Source: Rhynochetos jubatus | Taxonomy: Eukaryota > Chordata > Aves > Eurypygiformes > Rhynochetidae | Direction of reading: 5' to 3' | Length of the DNA stretch: 64,000 bases | NCBI GenBank assembly: GCA_027574665.1 | Contig: CM050659.1 | Location: 18,577,001 to 18,641,000 of the forward strand | In this document: positions 36,380 to 48,490 of the stretch, piece after piece | Numbering within the stretch: position 1 is the first letter of the stretch | Layout: each line of letters starts with the position of its first letter | Made by a program: the position numbers and the translations under genes | Notes under the pieces: generated by a model | What the model was told of the DNA's origin: nothing | What the model saw: only the letters and a program-made list of their open reading frames with translations | Database searches by the model: none

Positions 36380-37072
36380 CACAGAATGACAGAATGGTTG
36401 AGATTGGAGGGGACCTCTGGAGGTCATCTGGTCCAACCCCCCTGCTTGAGCAGGGTCGCCTAGAGCAGATTGCCCAGGACCATGCTCAGATGGCTTCTGA
36501 ATATCTCCAAGGATGGAGACTCCACAATGTCACTGAGAACACTGTTCCAGCGTTCAGTCACCTTCACACTAAAAAAGTGTTTCCTGATGTTCAAAGGGAA
36601 CCTCCTGTGCTTCAGTTTGGGCCCATGGCCTCTGGACACCACTGGGAAGAGCCTGGCTCCGTCCTCTTCGCACCTTCCCTTCAGGTATTTATGTACATCT
36701 ATAAGATCTCCCCGAGCCTCCTCTTCTCCATGCTAAACAGTCCCAGCTCCCTCAGCCTTTCCTCGTGTGAGATGCTGCAGCCCCTTCAACATCTCTGCAG
36801 CCCTTTGCTGGACTCTCTCCAGTACGGCCATGTCTCTCTCACACTGGGGAGCCCAGAACTGGGGACAGTACCCTAGGTGTGGCCTGACCAGTGCTGAGTA
36901 GAGGGAAAGGATCACTTCCCTCGACGTGCCGCCAACGCTTCTCCTAATGCAGCCCGGGATACCAGCAGCCTTCTTTGTGGCAAGGGCACATTGCAGGCTC
37001 ATGGTCACCTTGGTGTCCACCCTGACCTCCACGTCCTTTTCTGCAGAGCTGCTTTCCAGCTGGGCAGCACAA
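36380..37072 (-). mobile_element. CR1 LINE, 5'-truncated (C-terminal ORF2 and 3' tail)
   Basis: This is the longest of the less-decayed CR1 fragments in the window, in minus orientation with its 3' end at 36380. A frame open from 37125 down to 36733 encodes the region after the RT domain: [13 protein letters not shown], then [14 protein letters not shown], then YSALVRPHLGYCPQFW and ERVQQRAAEMLKGLQHL. After a frameshift [13 protein letters not shown] is readable near 36505-36465. The 3' UTR carries the 'tggaccagatgacctccagaggtcccctccaa' type end (complement of 36398-36432), a different subfamily from the 8.3/22.8/46.7/48.3 kb copies. The catalytic RT core and endonuclease are absent, so it cannot mobilise itself. 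Confidence 0.97.
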
Positions 37073-39339
37073 ATTGATGGGTGATTAAGGCTGAGCTCAA
37101 GGCTTTCACACATGAAAGGGTACATACTCTGCGTTCAACTCAAAAACAAATATTTCACTTTGCTCATAGCCCCTGACCCAGATGGTCTGGGTAAGAACGG
37201 TCCCAGTTTACTGAATCACCTGCAACTTTGTAAGACTTGTAGTAAACTCTTCATGAGCCACTCTTTGCCTGCCTTTAAAATGTATTTGGGAACAACATTC
37301 CTGCTGAAGAATGAATCCACCTACTGTATTTGTTGAATATTGGTCTTTCATTACCTGTTGTACATCATGTAGATCAAATTAAATCCTCTGCGAACAAACT
37401 TCTTTGCAAATGTGAAATCAAAGCAAACAACATTAAGTTGAAACACCGCTGATAATGCAACATTAATTACATTGCAAGGAAGAGGTTCAATTCTTGGTAT
37501 TTGATTTTCTCTGAATAATAGATAGTACCTATTTACTAGGCCTAGGAGTAAATCATTTTTCCAATTCTCTACCGGTAAAACACAGTAGCACATAATAGCA
37601 CGATTTTGCTGTATTATTAAAAAAGAGGGTCAGTATTTCAGTAACATTCTTGTCATCAATAAGGTTACTCAGCAGTCATGAAGCATAAGCTGAACATCCT
37701 GTGACTCTGAAACGTTAAAACATATCGTTCCAATCTTTTTTCCACTCCTCGCTAAGTACCGCTGCAACTCAGATTGCAGTGTCAGCTGCGTAGATAAGGA
37801 TTATATAACCCAGGGAAAAAATAGCGTGAACATCTAACTGCAAGTCAGCATGAAAATAAATGAGTCAAACGTGGAAGAATTCAGATCTTGAGACTGGCAC
37901 CACAGGTTAAGTCTGGGTCCACTTCTGTGCAAACACACGTTCATTACCAAATGAAAAAAATATTGGCATTAGCCTCTGCAAAGAACAGGAATATTTCATG
38001 GAAATATTCAACTCCCAGATTGTGGTGTCATCCAAGAAATAGTAGGAATGTTATCAACAGAGAATAGAGTTTTGGTAGCTCATAACAAAATTACACAGCT
38101 TCCAGTTTGTCCAAAAAATAACTGTGTAGAAGGGAAAGCAGCCAAGGCACAGCCAGCACAAGAAATAAACATGGAAAATCTTGCAGTATGAAGTTTTAGA
38201 AATGCAGAAAAATTTGTTTTGAGAGGAAATGAGTGATTTCAACATTGAGTCTTTGACTCATCAAACAGCAGTTCAATTTCGCCTCCTCAGTAAATAAATC
38301 ACTTTCAAGAAGGGAAGGTAGAGTTCCTTCAAAATGTTACTACTGGTGCCAATCTTGTTATCACTTCAGCACTCAAGATTTGCTTGTCAGTCAAAATACT
38401 GCTGGTATTTATGTGTGTTCTAAACTGGAGGTTCTAGCGAACAACTGTATCTACAAACATATTGTTCTGAGCCAGGTGGGCATCACTTCCTTCCTAACAG
38501 CAGCAGCATACCCCAGAGCAACAAATTGGCTGCAAAAAGAGATATAAAAGAAGGTTGGAAGAGGGAGAGAAAAGAGCCTCAAAGTCTCTTTGTCAGGAGC
38601 TGAGTAAAGGGGGAGGAAAAAAAAAAAAGAAAAGAGACAAGGAAGATGAGATCAAGGTACTGGAATTTAAACAGAGGTGCGGATGGACAGAGAGACTGAA
38701 AAGTATCACCTCTGTGTGGCAACCTGTGCTCAGGGACACACAGTGCTTACAGAAAGTCTAACGCCTGTATTTAGTACTTGGATTAACCCCAGAACAGCTG
38801 GACACTATCAGTGGCAGGCTGGTAATGTTCGTATCCAAACCCACCGAGTGAGACTAGCTATGCTGAGCTGTAAACTGGAAGGGTAAGCAGCGGATAACAG
38901 GCAGGAGCAGAGAGGGAAGTGGAAAGCAGGGACCTGAGGTGGACTCTGAAGGGACCAGAGATGCAGTAAATGGATTTGAGCAAGATGTTCAAGTCTTCAA
39001 CTTTGTTATGAGCTAATGAAAACCTAATGTTGGGTAGGTCACTGACAGCAATATAAATCCTTCCAAGAATGAGGGAGAAACAGAGAAAGAAGAATTTGCT
39101 CTGAGTTTTAAATCAGTGGGAAGTGTTCTTATTCATCTAGTGGTGTATCAGGAAATGTCCTGCTCTTCTGTGACTGCAGCTAGGTGACAGCTCCCCCAGA
39201 GCGCGCTAGGGACTGGGAGAATTCCCACCTACAGATAGATGGACTAGTCCTTGCAAGAGCTTCTGGAGTGTATGGAGACACACGATAGGCAAAGGCATAC
39301 TTAGGGAGCAACAGTAAAGGAAACTACCCGAGTGAAGTG
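37073..39339. other. Unique non-coding sequence, no gene seen
   Basis: No gene was recognised. The left part is AT-rich. 38.5-38.7 kb is purine-rich and includes a continuous purine tract. Open frames are below 80 codons. Confidence 0.5.
38606..38638. repeat. Purine-only tract
   Basis: Thirty-three bases contain only A and G (AAAGG, GGGAGG, a run of 12 A, then GAAAAGAGA). Such homopurine tracts can form triplex DNA. No mirror symmetry strong enough to predict this was seen. Confidence 0.7.
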
Positions 39340-39932
39340 CAAACTACCAACATTTGAGAGGCTTAAATGGATTGTAACACTAAATACATTAAGAGCCTCT
39401 CAGGGAACTGGTAGGCAGGATCTCATCAGACACTGCTCCGAAGGGCAAGCAGGAGCACAAGAGCTGGCTAATCCTCAGGGATTACCTCTGCGGAGCACAA
39501 GCCCATCCCAAAGGGCAGAAGCCAGCATGGCTGAACAGAGAACTCCAAACTGAGCTGGAAAGCAGAAAACAGCAAGGTCAGGGCAGGGATGGGCTGTCCA
39601 TGAGGAACACAGAGGCAGGCAGGCAGAGAAGGAATTAGAAAAGCCAAAGTCACATGTTCCTTCCTCAGCTCTGGGATTGCTTTCCATGTGTGCTGGAAGT
39701 CTAAAAAAGCTCAAAAAGAGACTGGACAAATTCATGGAAGAAGAGATGCCGTAGGGACTTAGACACAAAGGCAACCCTTCTGATTTGGGAAGCTTCAAAT
39801 GCACGAGTTACTTGTGTCTAGGAGAACACGCCATCCGCCTTCCCACCCCCATTCACATCCATCCATTACTGGCCACTGTCACGGGCAACTGTGACCTGTG
39901 ATCTGGCATGGTATAGCCATCCTTATGCTGTC
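39340..39932 (+). mobile_element. Ancient CR1 LINE, internally deleted
   Basis: The plus strand carries decayed CR1 ORF2 and 3' UTR sequence in the correct order. LRELVGRI at 39399-39422, EHKSWLILRDYL, KPAWLNRELQTELE at 39519-39560 and IRKAKV at 39634-39651 (after a frameshift) match the endonuclease-RT linker of CR1 (ESWLIFKDHLLQAQ ... PAWMNKEL ... EIRKAKA). Only about 50 bases later LKKLKKRLDKFMEEE (39701-39745) matches the very end of ORF2. The 3' UTR follows, with GGCCACTGTC near 39871 and GGTATAGCCATCCTTATG at 39910-39927. The RT domain between them, normally well over 1 kb, is missing. It is not functional. Confidence 0.85.
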
Positions 39933-42900
39933 CAGGCTGGGCTCCACTGTGCTGTACCTGTACATGCTGCTTGTATTTACTCACACTTGGAGGTCAGCCC
40001 CACCTTCCAGCATGAATATTTTTAAAAACAAAGACGACAGGAACTAGCACAGAAGGGAAAACATCAAGATCTCCTAAGATAGAGTAGCATGCCATCTGAA
40101 ACAGTTTTTCCTCTGAAGCTGTTGACCTACTTTGTTAGCTATACAATTTCTTACAAATTTACTATATTATAACAGCTGTGTTCACGCTGTTCCAGTGTCA
40201 GCACTTCTATTCTAAACCCCATTTTTTACACACTTCCGTAATAACTCAATTATAAAACTTGGGTAAAATGTGGCTCTCCACAAGCATTCTCTTCTCCAAA
40301 GTATATTTGACCATCCGCAAAAATGTACCATTGCAAAATGCCAAATTGCCCATTTGGGGTCTGATTTGTCCCCCAGAGCGTGGCGGACTCTGCCTGAGGG
40401 TGGCTGGTGCAGACATCTGAGCCCATCCGTGCCGTCTGAAAACAATGATCTGCTCTTGTCATTGACAGGCTGGTGGCAGACGTGCGGTGTGAGCCCCTGC
40501 ACTGCTTTTTTGTGTTCCCTGGGTGGGTTTGCACAGAGCCCCAGCACCCCGCGGGGCAGCACAGAGCTGGCGAGGAGCACAGCTCTGCAGTCAGGTACCC
40601 CAGAGTGGCCCAATAAAATCATGGGGTATGGGAGAGAGGGAGATCTTTGAAGTGCATAGCGCTGAATGAAGGAGAGGCTTGGGCAGAAAAGGAGCTGTGG
40701 GTGTAGGGAGGGAAAGAATAAAAGGAGAAGAGAGGGCAGTTTGGTTTCCTATGAAGAGCTACTGCACTACCAGTGTCCTTGCAGTGCAGCAGCTGGGGAT
40801 GAGGGAGGAGGACCTGACAGCTGTACAGAGAAAACAAAACAGCAAGAAGAAATCTATCTCCCCAGTTCAACTACAGCTGAGCTCTGGCTTTTCTAATTCC
40901 CACAGACTCAGATGCGACGTCCACACAGTCATACCAGCAATGCCGTGGAAACAATGCTATCCTAACACAGGACACAACCCTCCCTAGCGCAGGGCCTCCA
41001 CAGTGCAGCCCGAGGCACTGGCTGGACATGTCCCAAAGGGGACACAACAACCAGACAAGGGCTCCACGTGAGCTTTTTCCCCCCAGAACACTTTCTCTAG
41101 CAATGCCCCCACCTGCCAACACCAAACCCCAGAGGTGCTAAGCTCCAACACTTCACCGAGGCTGTAATAAGACCTTCCCTCAGTAGACCCATGCCTATCC
41201 ATCTTCTTTCCCCCCTTAGGTGTAGCGTACAAGGCAGTCCCCACACCAGACAGTCTCTTCTAGATGTAGGACTGCTGTCAGTGTTAAAGACTTATGACTT
41301 TTCAGCCCAGACTGTATTTTTTCCTTTCTGGACTCACTTCTGGAAGTCTCCAAACAATCACTGGGCTCCAAACATCAGCAGCTTGTTTTGAGTAAAACCA
41401 TCAGAAAGTCTTAATTCAGGAAATGGGCAAATACTAAGTAATTACCATCTTTCACATAAAATAAATCTTGAAAACTAGAGCTTTATGCCCAAGTGATGTC
41501 CTGTTGAAATAAATGAAATTCTGTGTCTGCAAAATTAGGCATGACTATGTCTGGTAGAACTGCACATTACAATTATTCTCTGACCTCTAACAGTAAGGAA
41601 TTTCACTATATATTAATGTTGATAAATTACAGAAATTAGATTAAATTCTACAGCTCATTTTAAAACGCCAAAGAAAACCTTTTATCTGCTCCTACCTTCT
41701 TCAGATGCAATGACCAAGTGAAAGAATCCAGCTTTAGTCCCTCAGTGGATCTTTTCCAATTGCTAGCTAAGCACGTATGTGACAGCTGTCAATTCACAAA
41801 TCGTTTATCACAACAGAAAGATGACAAGAAAACACTGAGTTGATGTGACAGCAGTGGCAAAAATTTGTTAAAGCAGGCATCCCTGTAGGAAATCTTTCCG
41901 CACTACAACAGATGGCCAGTAGTTAGAGGAAACCATTAAAGCCTGAATTGTGGAAATTGGTTAAATTTTTCACAGCAAAAGGTAGCAGATTAAAAAAAAC
42001 CCCAAAATTCACCACCCTTCCTTGGAGAACCAGTCTTAGAGAGAGACAGCCTACCAATAGTGCAGGAAGGGCACTAGATTCTGCAGGCACACTGCTATGC
42101 TGTATAACGATTTTATAATCATGGTATCGTTTCCATATACCACGCAGACAATGCAGTCACACGAGTGTCATAACTGCATAATTACTACCTTAATACATGC
42201 AGGGAGCAATTATGCAAATACCAGAGCTCTGAGCTCCAGGAGGGGAAGTCACCGAGGGGACAGCCCACGGGGCTGGGGGCTGGTGTTCCACAGCCCCCAG
42301 CACTGCCCAGACCCACAGCCTACCCCTGCCACCAGCATGCCGGCTGCAGATTCGCTGCCACAGTCGGGAAGGTGCATGAAGGGTGGGATTCTCCTCCTTT
42401 GGTGCTTTAACAGGGCTGCAGAGACAGTGTACTTTCAGCTGTTCTGGAACACACCAATTCATCTCAGATGGGCTGTGACCCATATGAAGATACAGACTAT
42501 ATCTGGGAATTTCTAGTGTCACAAGAGATATTGGCAACATATACAAATTATATTTGTATATACAAAACATCAACAAAGATTGACCCTTAAACTGACCACC
42601 TCCAAAGTTCTTAACTTCCCAGGCCAATTTTTTAATCCAGATAGCATTCACCAGTTCTGCTTTCTCACATTATTAAAATATATTCCACCACTGGGCAAAG
42701 AAAAGGAAGATTTCCTAAGAAAACCTAAAAATAGGAGAAATTCAAGGTGTACAGGCATTGCAGCACATCTGGGCTGCATTTCAAATGACAAAGGCTAAGA
42801 TAGGTGATTGGGGAGTTTTAGAAAGGCAAAACTCCACTGAGCTTGCTTTTGGGACTCAGTTAAATGTGCAACACAGGGACTGCGAACCTGTGGGAACCAG

Positions 42901-43304
42901 GGAACAGATGCCCAAGTCACTCCCGCTTCTGAAGGCCTTTTTACAAAAAATAAAATAAATCCCTCGGGAACACACAGCAATACTTGTTTGAGCGAGAGCA
43001 CCTCAACAGCTGCACGGCCGAGCGCTGCGGCAGGCTGCCGAGCACAGCTCACCTTGCTCGCGCCGTCCAGCAGACATGCTTGTTACAATAAAGGCTGTCA
43101 GTCTACGCCTATTAAAACTTTCCTGTCTTTAAGCAGAAAACAGAAGGAAGGATGAAGTAGGAACAGTGCTCATCACCCTAGTGCGCACAGCAGCCAGGCG
43201 GTGGTCACCGGGAGCTGACGGCACTGGAAAGCTAACGGTTCCAGCTCTGAATTTGATTTGAGAAGTCCTTTTGATCACTGATAAGAACTAAAGGAACTTT
43301 TCTG

Positions 43305-43352
43305 CCCCTGAAATACAACTCCTATTCCTTCCCCTGAAACTCAATTCCTATT
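43305..43352. repeat. Two-copy direct repeat, period 26
   Basis: CCCCTGAAATACAACTCCTA (from 43305) recurs as CCCCTGAAACTCAATTCCTA (from 43331) with three differences over 22 bases. It is an old local duplication. Confidence 0.75.
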
Positions 43353-44339
43353 TTAAGACTGAACTGATCTTTTAAAAGCACAAAAGCTGTTTCTTTAGCC
43401 TTACCATACTTTCCTGTGAAGTGGATATTATAAGCAAGAGCAACTAAATTAACTTCATAACACTGCGGCGGGATTTCAGGGGGAAGAAAAACAAACAAAC
43501 AGCCTTGTTAAGTGAAGATACATACTTTTTCATAAGATCTCTACCCGCTGGCTGAAGATAACCATGCTTCCAGCACACTGTTCTCACTCATTTAATAACA
43601 GGATACAGTTTTGGATTGTGTATATGTTGACAGAAAGCAGAAGTGACAGAAGGCTCGGGAAGCTTTGCTTTTAGTATTTGCCTGTTGGAATGGAAATACT
43701 CAAAGAGAACCTCTAGGCTGATAAAATCTGTCACTTGAACATCAAATAAAAATAAATAAAACCAAGTTTATCAGCCACTAGGAAAAAACCCATCTATTTC
43801 CATTGTGAATAGAAATATCATCTGGTTTAGGCCTTTTCTGTTTCAGACATTTCACAAGTTCCCTTCTGCTTTGGGGATCCAAATATTCTGAACCTGCCAA
43901 ATAATATAGCAGCATTACCTCAAATTTGTGTCAAACCACCTGCACAGCTGCAGTTTGAAGTCCAGAATCTGAAAACAAGGCACAAGCAGGATTTGATGCT
44001 GAGGGGCATGAAAACCCCAGCTGAAGACCAACCCACAGAGACACAGACCAGGGTCAAGGCAGGCTCTCCTGACCACAGGCAATACTCAGCTGCCCTGGAG
44101 ACAGCTCTGCTGTTTCTCTTACAAACCTTGATTCATCTCCAAGATCAGCAGCAACCCTTAAAGCTGCAGGAAGATCCACCCATTTGACAAAACATGATGG
44201 ATTCATAGGGGATAAAACCTAAATTCCTTATGCACTGAAACACACTCTGTTTTTTAAAACCCTACAATCCTAATAGTTAATTCTGACAAAGGCTATTTAA
44301 GCACTTAACTTTGATTATCTTGACTTTCTAAACTTAATG

Positions 44340-44480
44340 TGTATGTACCTTTCAGACAGGGGCAGTAATTACAGCTGGCAGCTGCGAGAGCATTTTACAT
44401 GTTTCAGTAATAAACCTATCTATCCCCATTAAACATTAATATGCAATCTCTCCCTATTACCTATTATGTCATCAGTCACA
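44340..44480. promoter_or_regulatory. Candidate enhancer with homeodomain and paired E-box motifs
   Basis: A TAATTA homeodomain site (44366-44371) abuts the first of two CAGCTG E-boxes (44372-44377 and 44379-44384), which lie one base apart. Further downstream are ATTAAACATTAATATGCAAT-type homeodomain/POU-like sequences (44429-44448). Homeodomain plus bHLH combinations are a known enhancer grammar in vertebrate development. Activity and conservation are not shown. Confidence 0.25.
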
Positions 44481-46649
44481 TCAGTTTTAGGAGGAAGGTC
44501 AGCAAAAACAAGATAAGAAGATTTTTGTCATTTTTTTAAATACAGACTGAGCAGTTTATAGATGTTAATAAAACCCCTGACAAGAAAAAGACTATCTATT
44601 AACAGGAGTGATATACAGGCAGGAAAAAATAAATAGAACGTTTTCCTGCCTTAAATTTTTTTATCTATTGTATAAATATCAGAGGTCATATTTCAGCCAG
44701 GCTAGGAAGGACATGGAAAGGAAGGTGAAATTAAAATACACCCTGGTCCTTCTCCAGGCTGCTCTGTCCCAGTCTCTCCATGGGGTCTTGGAGAAGTCTG
44801 AACGCAAAGTCGGTGCGATCCTGTGAGGCTGGACACTCAGGAGCCAAGTAGGGCTGCTTGGGTAGGAGAGTATCAAAATAAGGACCTGGGTACGAACCGC
44901 AATGCACCAGTTCCCTCATCTGTGGTTGAGAAGGTAAGCAAGAGGTAGCCTTCCAGATCATCCACAAACTCCAGTATCTTCAGCTGTCATGTTTCTCTTA
45001 ACCTCACTAATTACATTTGCGCTTTCCTAATTGAGAAGGATAACTCAACTCATCCTTACTTACACATGAGCAAGTGTAAGCGTATACGATGCTCACAGAC
45101 ACTGCAGATCACTTGCAATTAGTATTTCCATTATTTCACTTCCTAATACAGTCTTGCACACAGTTTAGAAGCTGACTCACTTGACATTCAGACTTTTCTA
45201 CTGAAAAAATGCTGATTTGATAAAAATCGAGACATTTCAGAGGAACAGATTTCCCACAAATTACTTCCAATTAATCTGAAATGTGTCTTTTTATGTTTGA
45301 AATTTTTGAATTATCTATACAAAGGTCAAGAAAATTCATACTATTCAGGACACTTCACTATCCTTTTCACCCTTTGTTTTCATCCAAATAACTTTCATAT
45401 CATTCTTTTGAAAGGTTAAAACGAAATATGTTTCCAAATCTCATTTTCTGGGAATTTTAGTGACCGACCTTTCACTCCAATTTGGCTGAAAACGAGTTGG
45501 AAACCTTGGTCTTGTTACTGGAATCACATTTTTTTGTTGTTGTTAAAAACTAACCATTGAGGAAACACCCATTAATTTTTTGTTGCCTACTTGTATTGCT
45601 AGTCACAGTCCTGTGCTCTCTGCAGTCTCCTCTGCCTCCCCAACAACCCTCCAAACATGGGAAAGGGACAGGCGGCCAGAAGTGGGGTTATTTGAGCTTC
45701 CAGACAGAATATTCTCCAGTCATCTGCCAAATGCATTTTTGATCGGAGAAGGGGAAAAACACCCGCACCAACAGGTACTGCTTAAAAATGGAACTTTTTC
45801 ACCACTTCTACCCACAAATGCCACAGCTGATCCTTTCCATTAGCTGATTAAGCTCAGCCTTACAACCAGTTGCTTTCTACTTTCACTGCTTTTCAGAGAA
45901 AAACCCTCCAGAACCATCCACCTAATTTAATTTTTTCTTTTGGTTTGTGCATAACCAAGTTACAGCCTGTTATTCTTACACCAACCCTGCCCTTTTTCCC
46001 AAAATACGTATTTCTTTCACTCCCAGATGTTAACTCCCCTAAGTATTACTACTGGCAATTAAATTTTACACGCTTCATTTTGGTGCAGACGACTGTTCCG
46101 TCTCCTCTCAACAGTAGGGCTTCCCATTGCCCTCATTTCCAACTAACCCCTCTCTGCATTCCAAATTTTAAGGCATCTTTCCTGATCACTGGCAGTGTAC
46201 ATAAGAGTATAGAAAGCTCCGTATTTTTCAGACTGCTCCGTTAACCCCAGCTTCTCTTCAGCCAGAATTACCTTTGCTGACACACAGAGAGTCTTCTCTT
46301 ACTCCCACACCTGCAGAACTCAAGCAACAATACTCACTACCTACACCATACCATCCCTTATTTTAGGTATGTAGGTCTAAAGGCCCTTCTCAGATCACAC
46401 CAAACATTTGTTGGCTCCCTCCGCTTAACAGTCTGAAGTTTCCTCAGCCCTTCCAAAGCCTCCGAGTGATCTTCAGATTTCCTCCACACCTCCTGTAAGA
46501 TCCAGAGGTGAGCAAACAGAGGATTTTCACCTTCAACCCCACTATTTCAGGCATAGGGTATCTGGCCATGTCTTGAACTAACAGATTAGTAGTCAGGAAC
46601 GCAGGACCTACTTGTTTTCGTGCTTACCAACCACTTTCTTTTCCCTCCT

Positions 46650-47182
46650 GTGACTGTCCCCGTGCTGGGCACTGGTGAGGCTGCGCCTCGAATCCTGGGG
46701 TCAGTTTTGGGACCCTCACTGCAAGAAAGACACTGAGGGGCTGGAGTGCGCCCAGAAAAGGGAACGGAGCTGGGGAAGGGTCTGGAGCACAATTCCTGTG
46801 AGGGGTGCCTGAGGGAGCTGGGGGTGTTCAGCCTGGAGGAGGCTCAGGGGAGACCTGATCACTCCCTACAGCTGCCTGAAAGGAGGGTGCAGAGAGGTGG
46901 GTGGTGGTCTCTTCTCCCAAGCGACAAGTGATGGGACAAGAGGAAACAGCCTCAAGTTGCACCTGGGGAGGTTTATATTGGATATTAGGGAAAATGTCTT
47001 CACAGATGGGACTGTCAGGCATTGGAAGGGGAAGGTGGGGAGACACCATCCCTGGAGGGATTTAAAAGACATGAGGATGAGATGCTTAGGGACATGGTTT
47101 AGTGGTGGACTTGGCAGTGCTGGGTTAAGATTTGGACTTGACGATCTTAAAGGTCTTTTCCAACCCAAAAGATTCTATGATA
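46650..47182 (+). mobile_element. CR1 LINE, 5'-truncated (end of ORF2 and 3' tail)
   Basis: Plus-orientation CR1 fragment starting in the ORF2 segment around CGTGCTGGGCACTGGTGAGG (46661-46680) and ending with GATTCTATGAT at 47171-47181. The protein SQATSDGTRGNSLKLH is readable in the frame covering 46918-46965, followed by a decayed LDIRENVFTDGTVRHW. About 12 bases seem to be missing after AGGCATTGGAA near 47017-47027, where related copies continue with a 'caggctgcccagg' block. It has the same 3' type as the copies at 8.3, 22.8 and 48.3 kb, and lacks the RT core and endonuclease. Confidence 0.97.
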
Positions 47183-48254
47183 ACTCCTAAAAAGCACAAA
47201 GATTCTTTTAAATCATAAAAGCCAAAAAACAGGGGGAAGTTCCTCTCCTGGAAAAACTATTTTTGAACGTACATACACACATATATATTGTCCACACCAC
47301 TTTTTTCTTGGGGTATTTTTTCAGTAATTCACAAACAGGTTTGACAACAAATTTTGAATCAGCTTCAGTGCTTATTACTGGCTTCAATTTTCTTTTACTA
47401 GGGGATATAGTTCCATTAAATCAATGTCTGCGAGATTGGAGTCCAGGAGAATTCCATCCTATTTCATGCTTCATTATGAAAGATTCATACAGCCCTACTC
47501 ATCATGTTTCTACAGTCATCTACATCAACTTCAGAGTACTAAAATGTTGTACGGTACGAAGTGACACGTTGAAATGATCAGTCAAGTTCACTGGGTTTAA
47601 CTACTCTGACAATGATATGTAATCTTACTTTGGTTAGGAATAAAAAGGCATCCCAATCAGCATACAGGAGCAATCTTTATTGTGATAATTAGCATTTACC
47701 AAATTGCAACATTAAGCTCAAAATGTTGAAACATGCCCTAGAGGCAGAAGTACAGGAGGAAGATTACCCAAGGCCACAGAGAATGGAAGCTGCCTTTGTG
47801 CCGGAAGAAGCCCTGCAGTGACGCACCACGAGCCTGAGCTTGTTTTCTATGGGGAACAGCGGTAACAGGATTAGTTTCTACAATATGACATGTTAATAAA
47901 CTGCCTCTCACAAACACACAGCCCCTCCTCAAGGAAAAAAAACTCCACAAGTCATTCCCGTGCAAGACAGACTGAATTATTTAAGTCACTCAATTTAAGA
48001 GATACCTGGAAAGCAACACTCAAGAGCAGAATTAAACATTTGAACTTCTTGGTCAAGTATAAGATGGTAGTTTATTTTACCTTGGTTTTTCATTGCCTGT
48101 AAGATACCAACCAAGAAACAAGAAACAGGACTGGAACTAGAAGATCACCAGGGTACTAGCCAACGTCTGTCAAACTAGGGTTGTGTCTTTAAATTCCTGA
48201 TCTTCGTTTAACACTGTACAGCTGAACACTCTGCGTGTGGATGTGTGTATATGC
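47183..48254. other. Unique sequence between two CR1 copies
   Basis: About 1.07 kb separates two plus-strand CR1 fragments of the same type. It is AT-rich and holds a frame of 104 codons (47263-47577, +) with no recognisable domain. No gene is called. Confidence 0.5.
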
Positions 48255-48490
48255 ACAAGGGAGGTTTAGATCGGATATTAGGAAAAAATTCTTCCTTGAA
48301 AGGATTGTCAGGCATTGGAATGGGCTGCCCAGGGAGCTGGCAGAGTCACCATCCTCGGAGGGATTTAGAAGATGTGTAGACGTGTCACTTAGGGACATGG
48401 GTTAGCGGTGGACTTGGCAGTTTTGGGTTAACTGTTGGACTCAATGATCCTAAGGGTCTTTTCCAACCTAAATGATTCCATGATTCTATA
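48255..48490 (+). mobile_element. CR1 LINE, strongly 5'-truncated 3' end
   Basis: Plus-orientation CR1 tail of about 236 bases. It starts within the GGGAGGTTTAGATCGGATAT block (48260-48279) and runs through ATTGTCAGGCATTGGAATGG (48304-48323). It ends with ATTCCATGATTCTATA (48475-48490), two octamer units. The 3' end duplicates that of the 46.7 kb copy, so this is a separate insertion and not a broken part of it. Confidence 0.95.

Larger units (their letters stand above)
39933..46649. other. Unique non-coding sequence, no gene seen
   Basis: No gene was recognised. A GC-richer patch lies at 42.2-42.4 kb. AT-rich blocks lie at 41.4-42.0 kb and 44.2-44.7 kb. 45.6-46.35 kb is visibly pyrimidine-rich on the plus strand. 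Open frames reach 153 codons (42190-42651, -) with no recognisable domain. Confidence 0.45.

Noticed and set aside
36394..36876. Plus-strand open frame of 160 codons
   Set aside because: It is the antisense reading of the minus-strand CR1 ORF2 remnant.
42190..42651. Minus-strand open frame of 153 codons
   Set aside because: It overlaps a 139-codon frame on the other strand, has no known motif and spans a GC-rich patch.
44881..44930. MIR-like phrase (ACCTGGGTACGAACC ... CCCTCATCTGTGG)
   Set aside because: It would require a large internal deletion of the MIR core, and the flanks do not fit. Too weak to list as an element.
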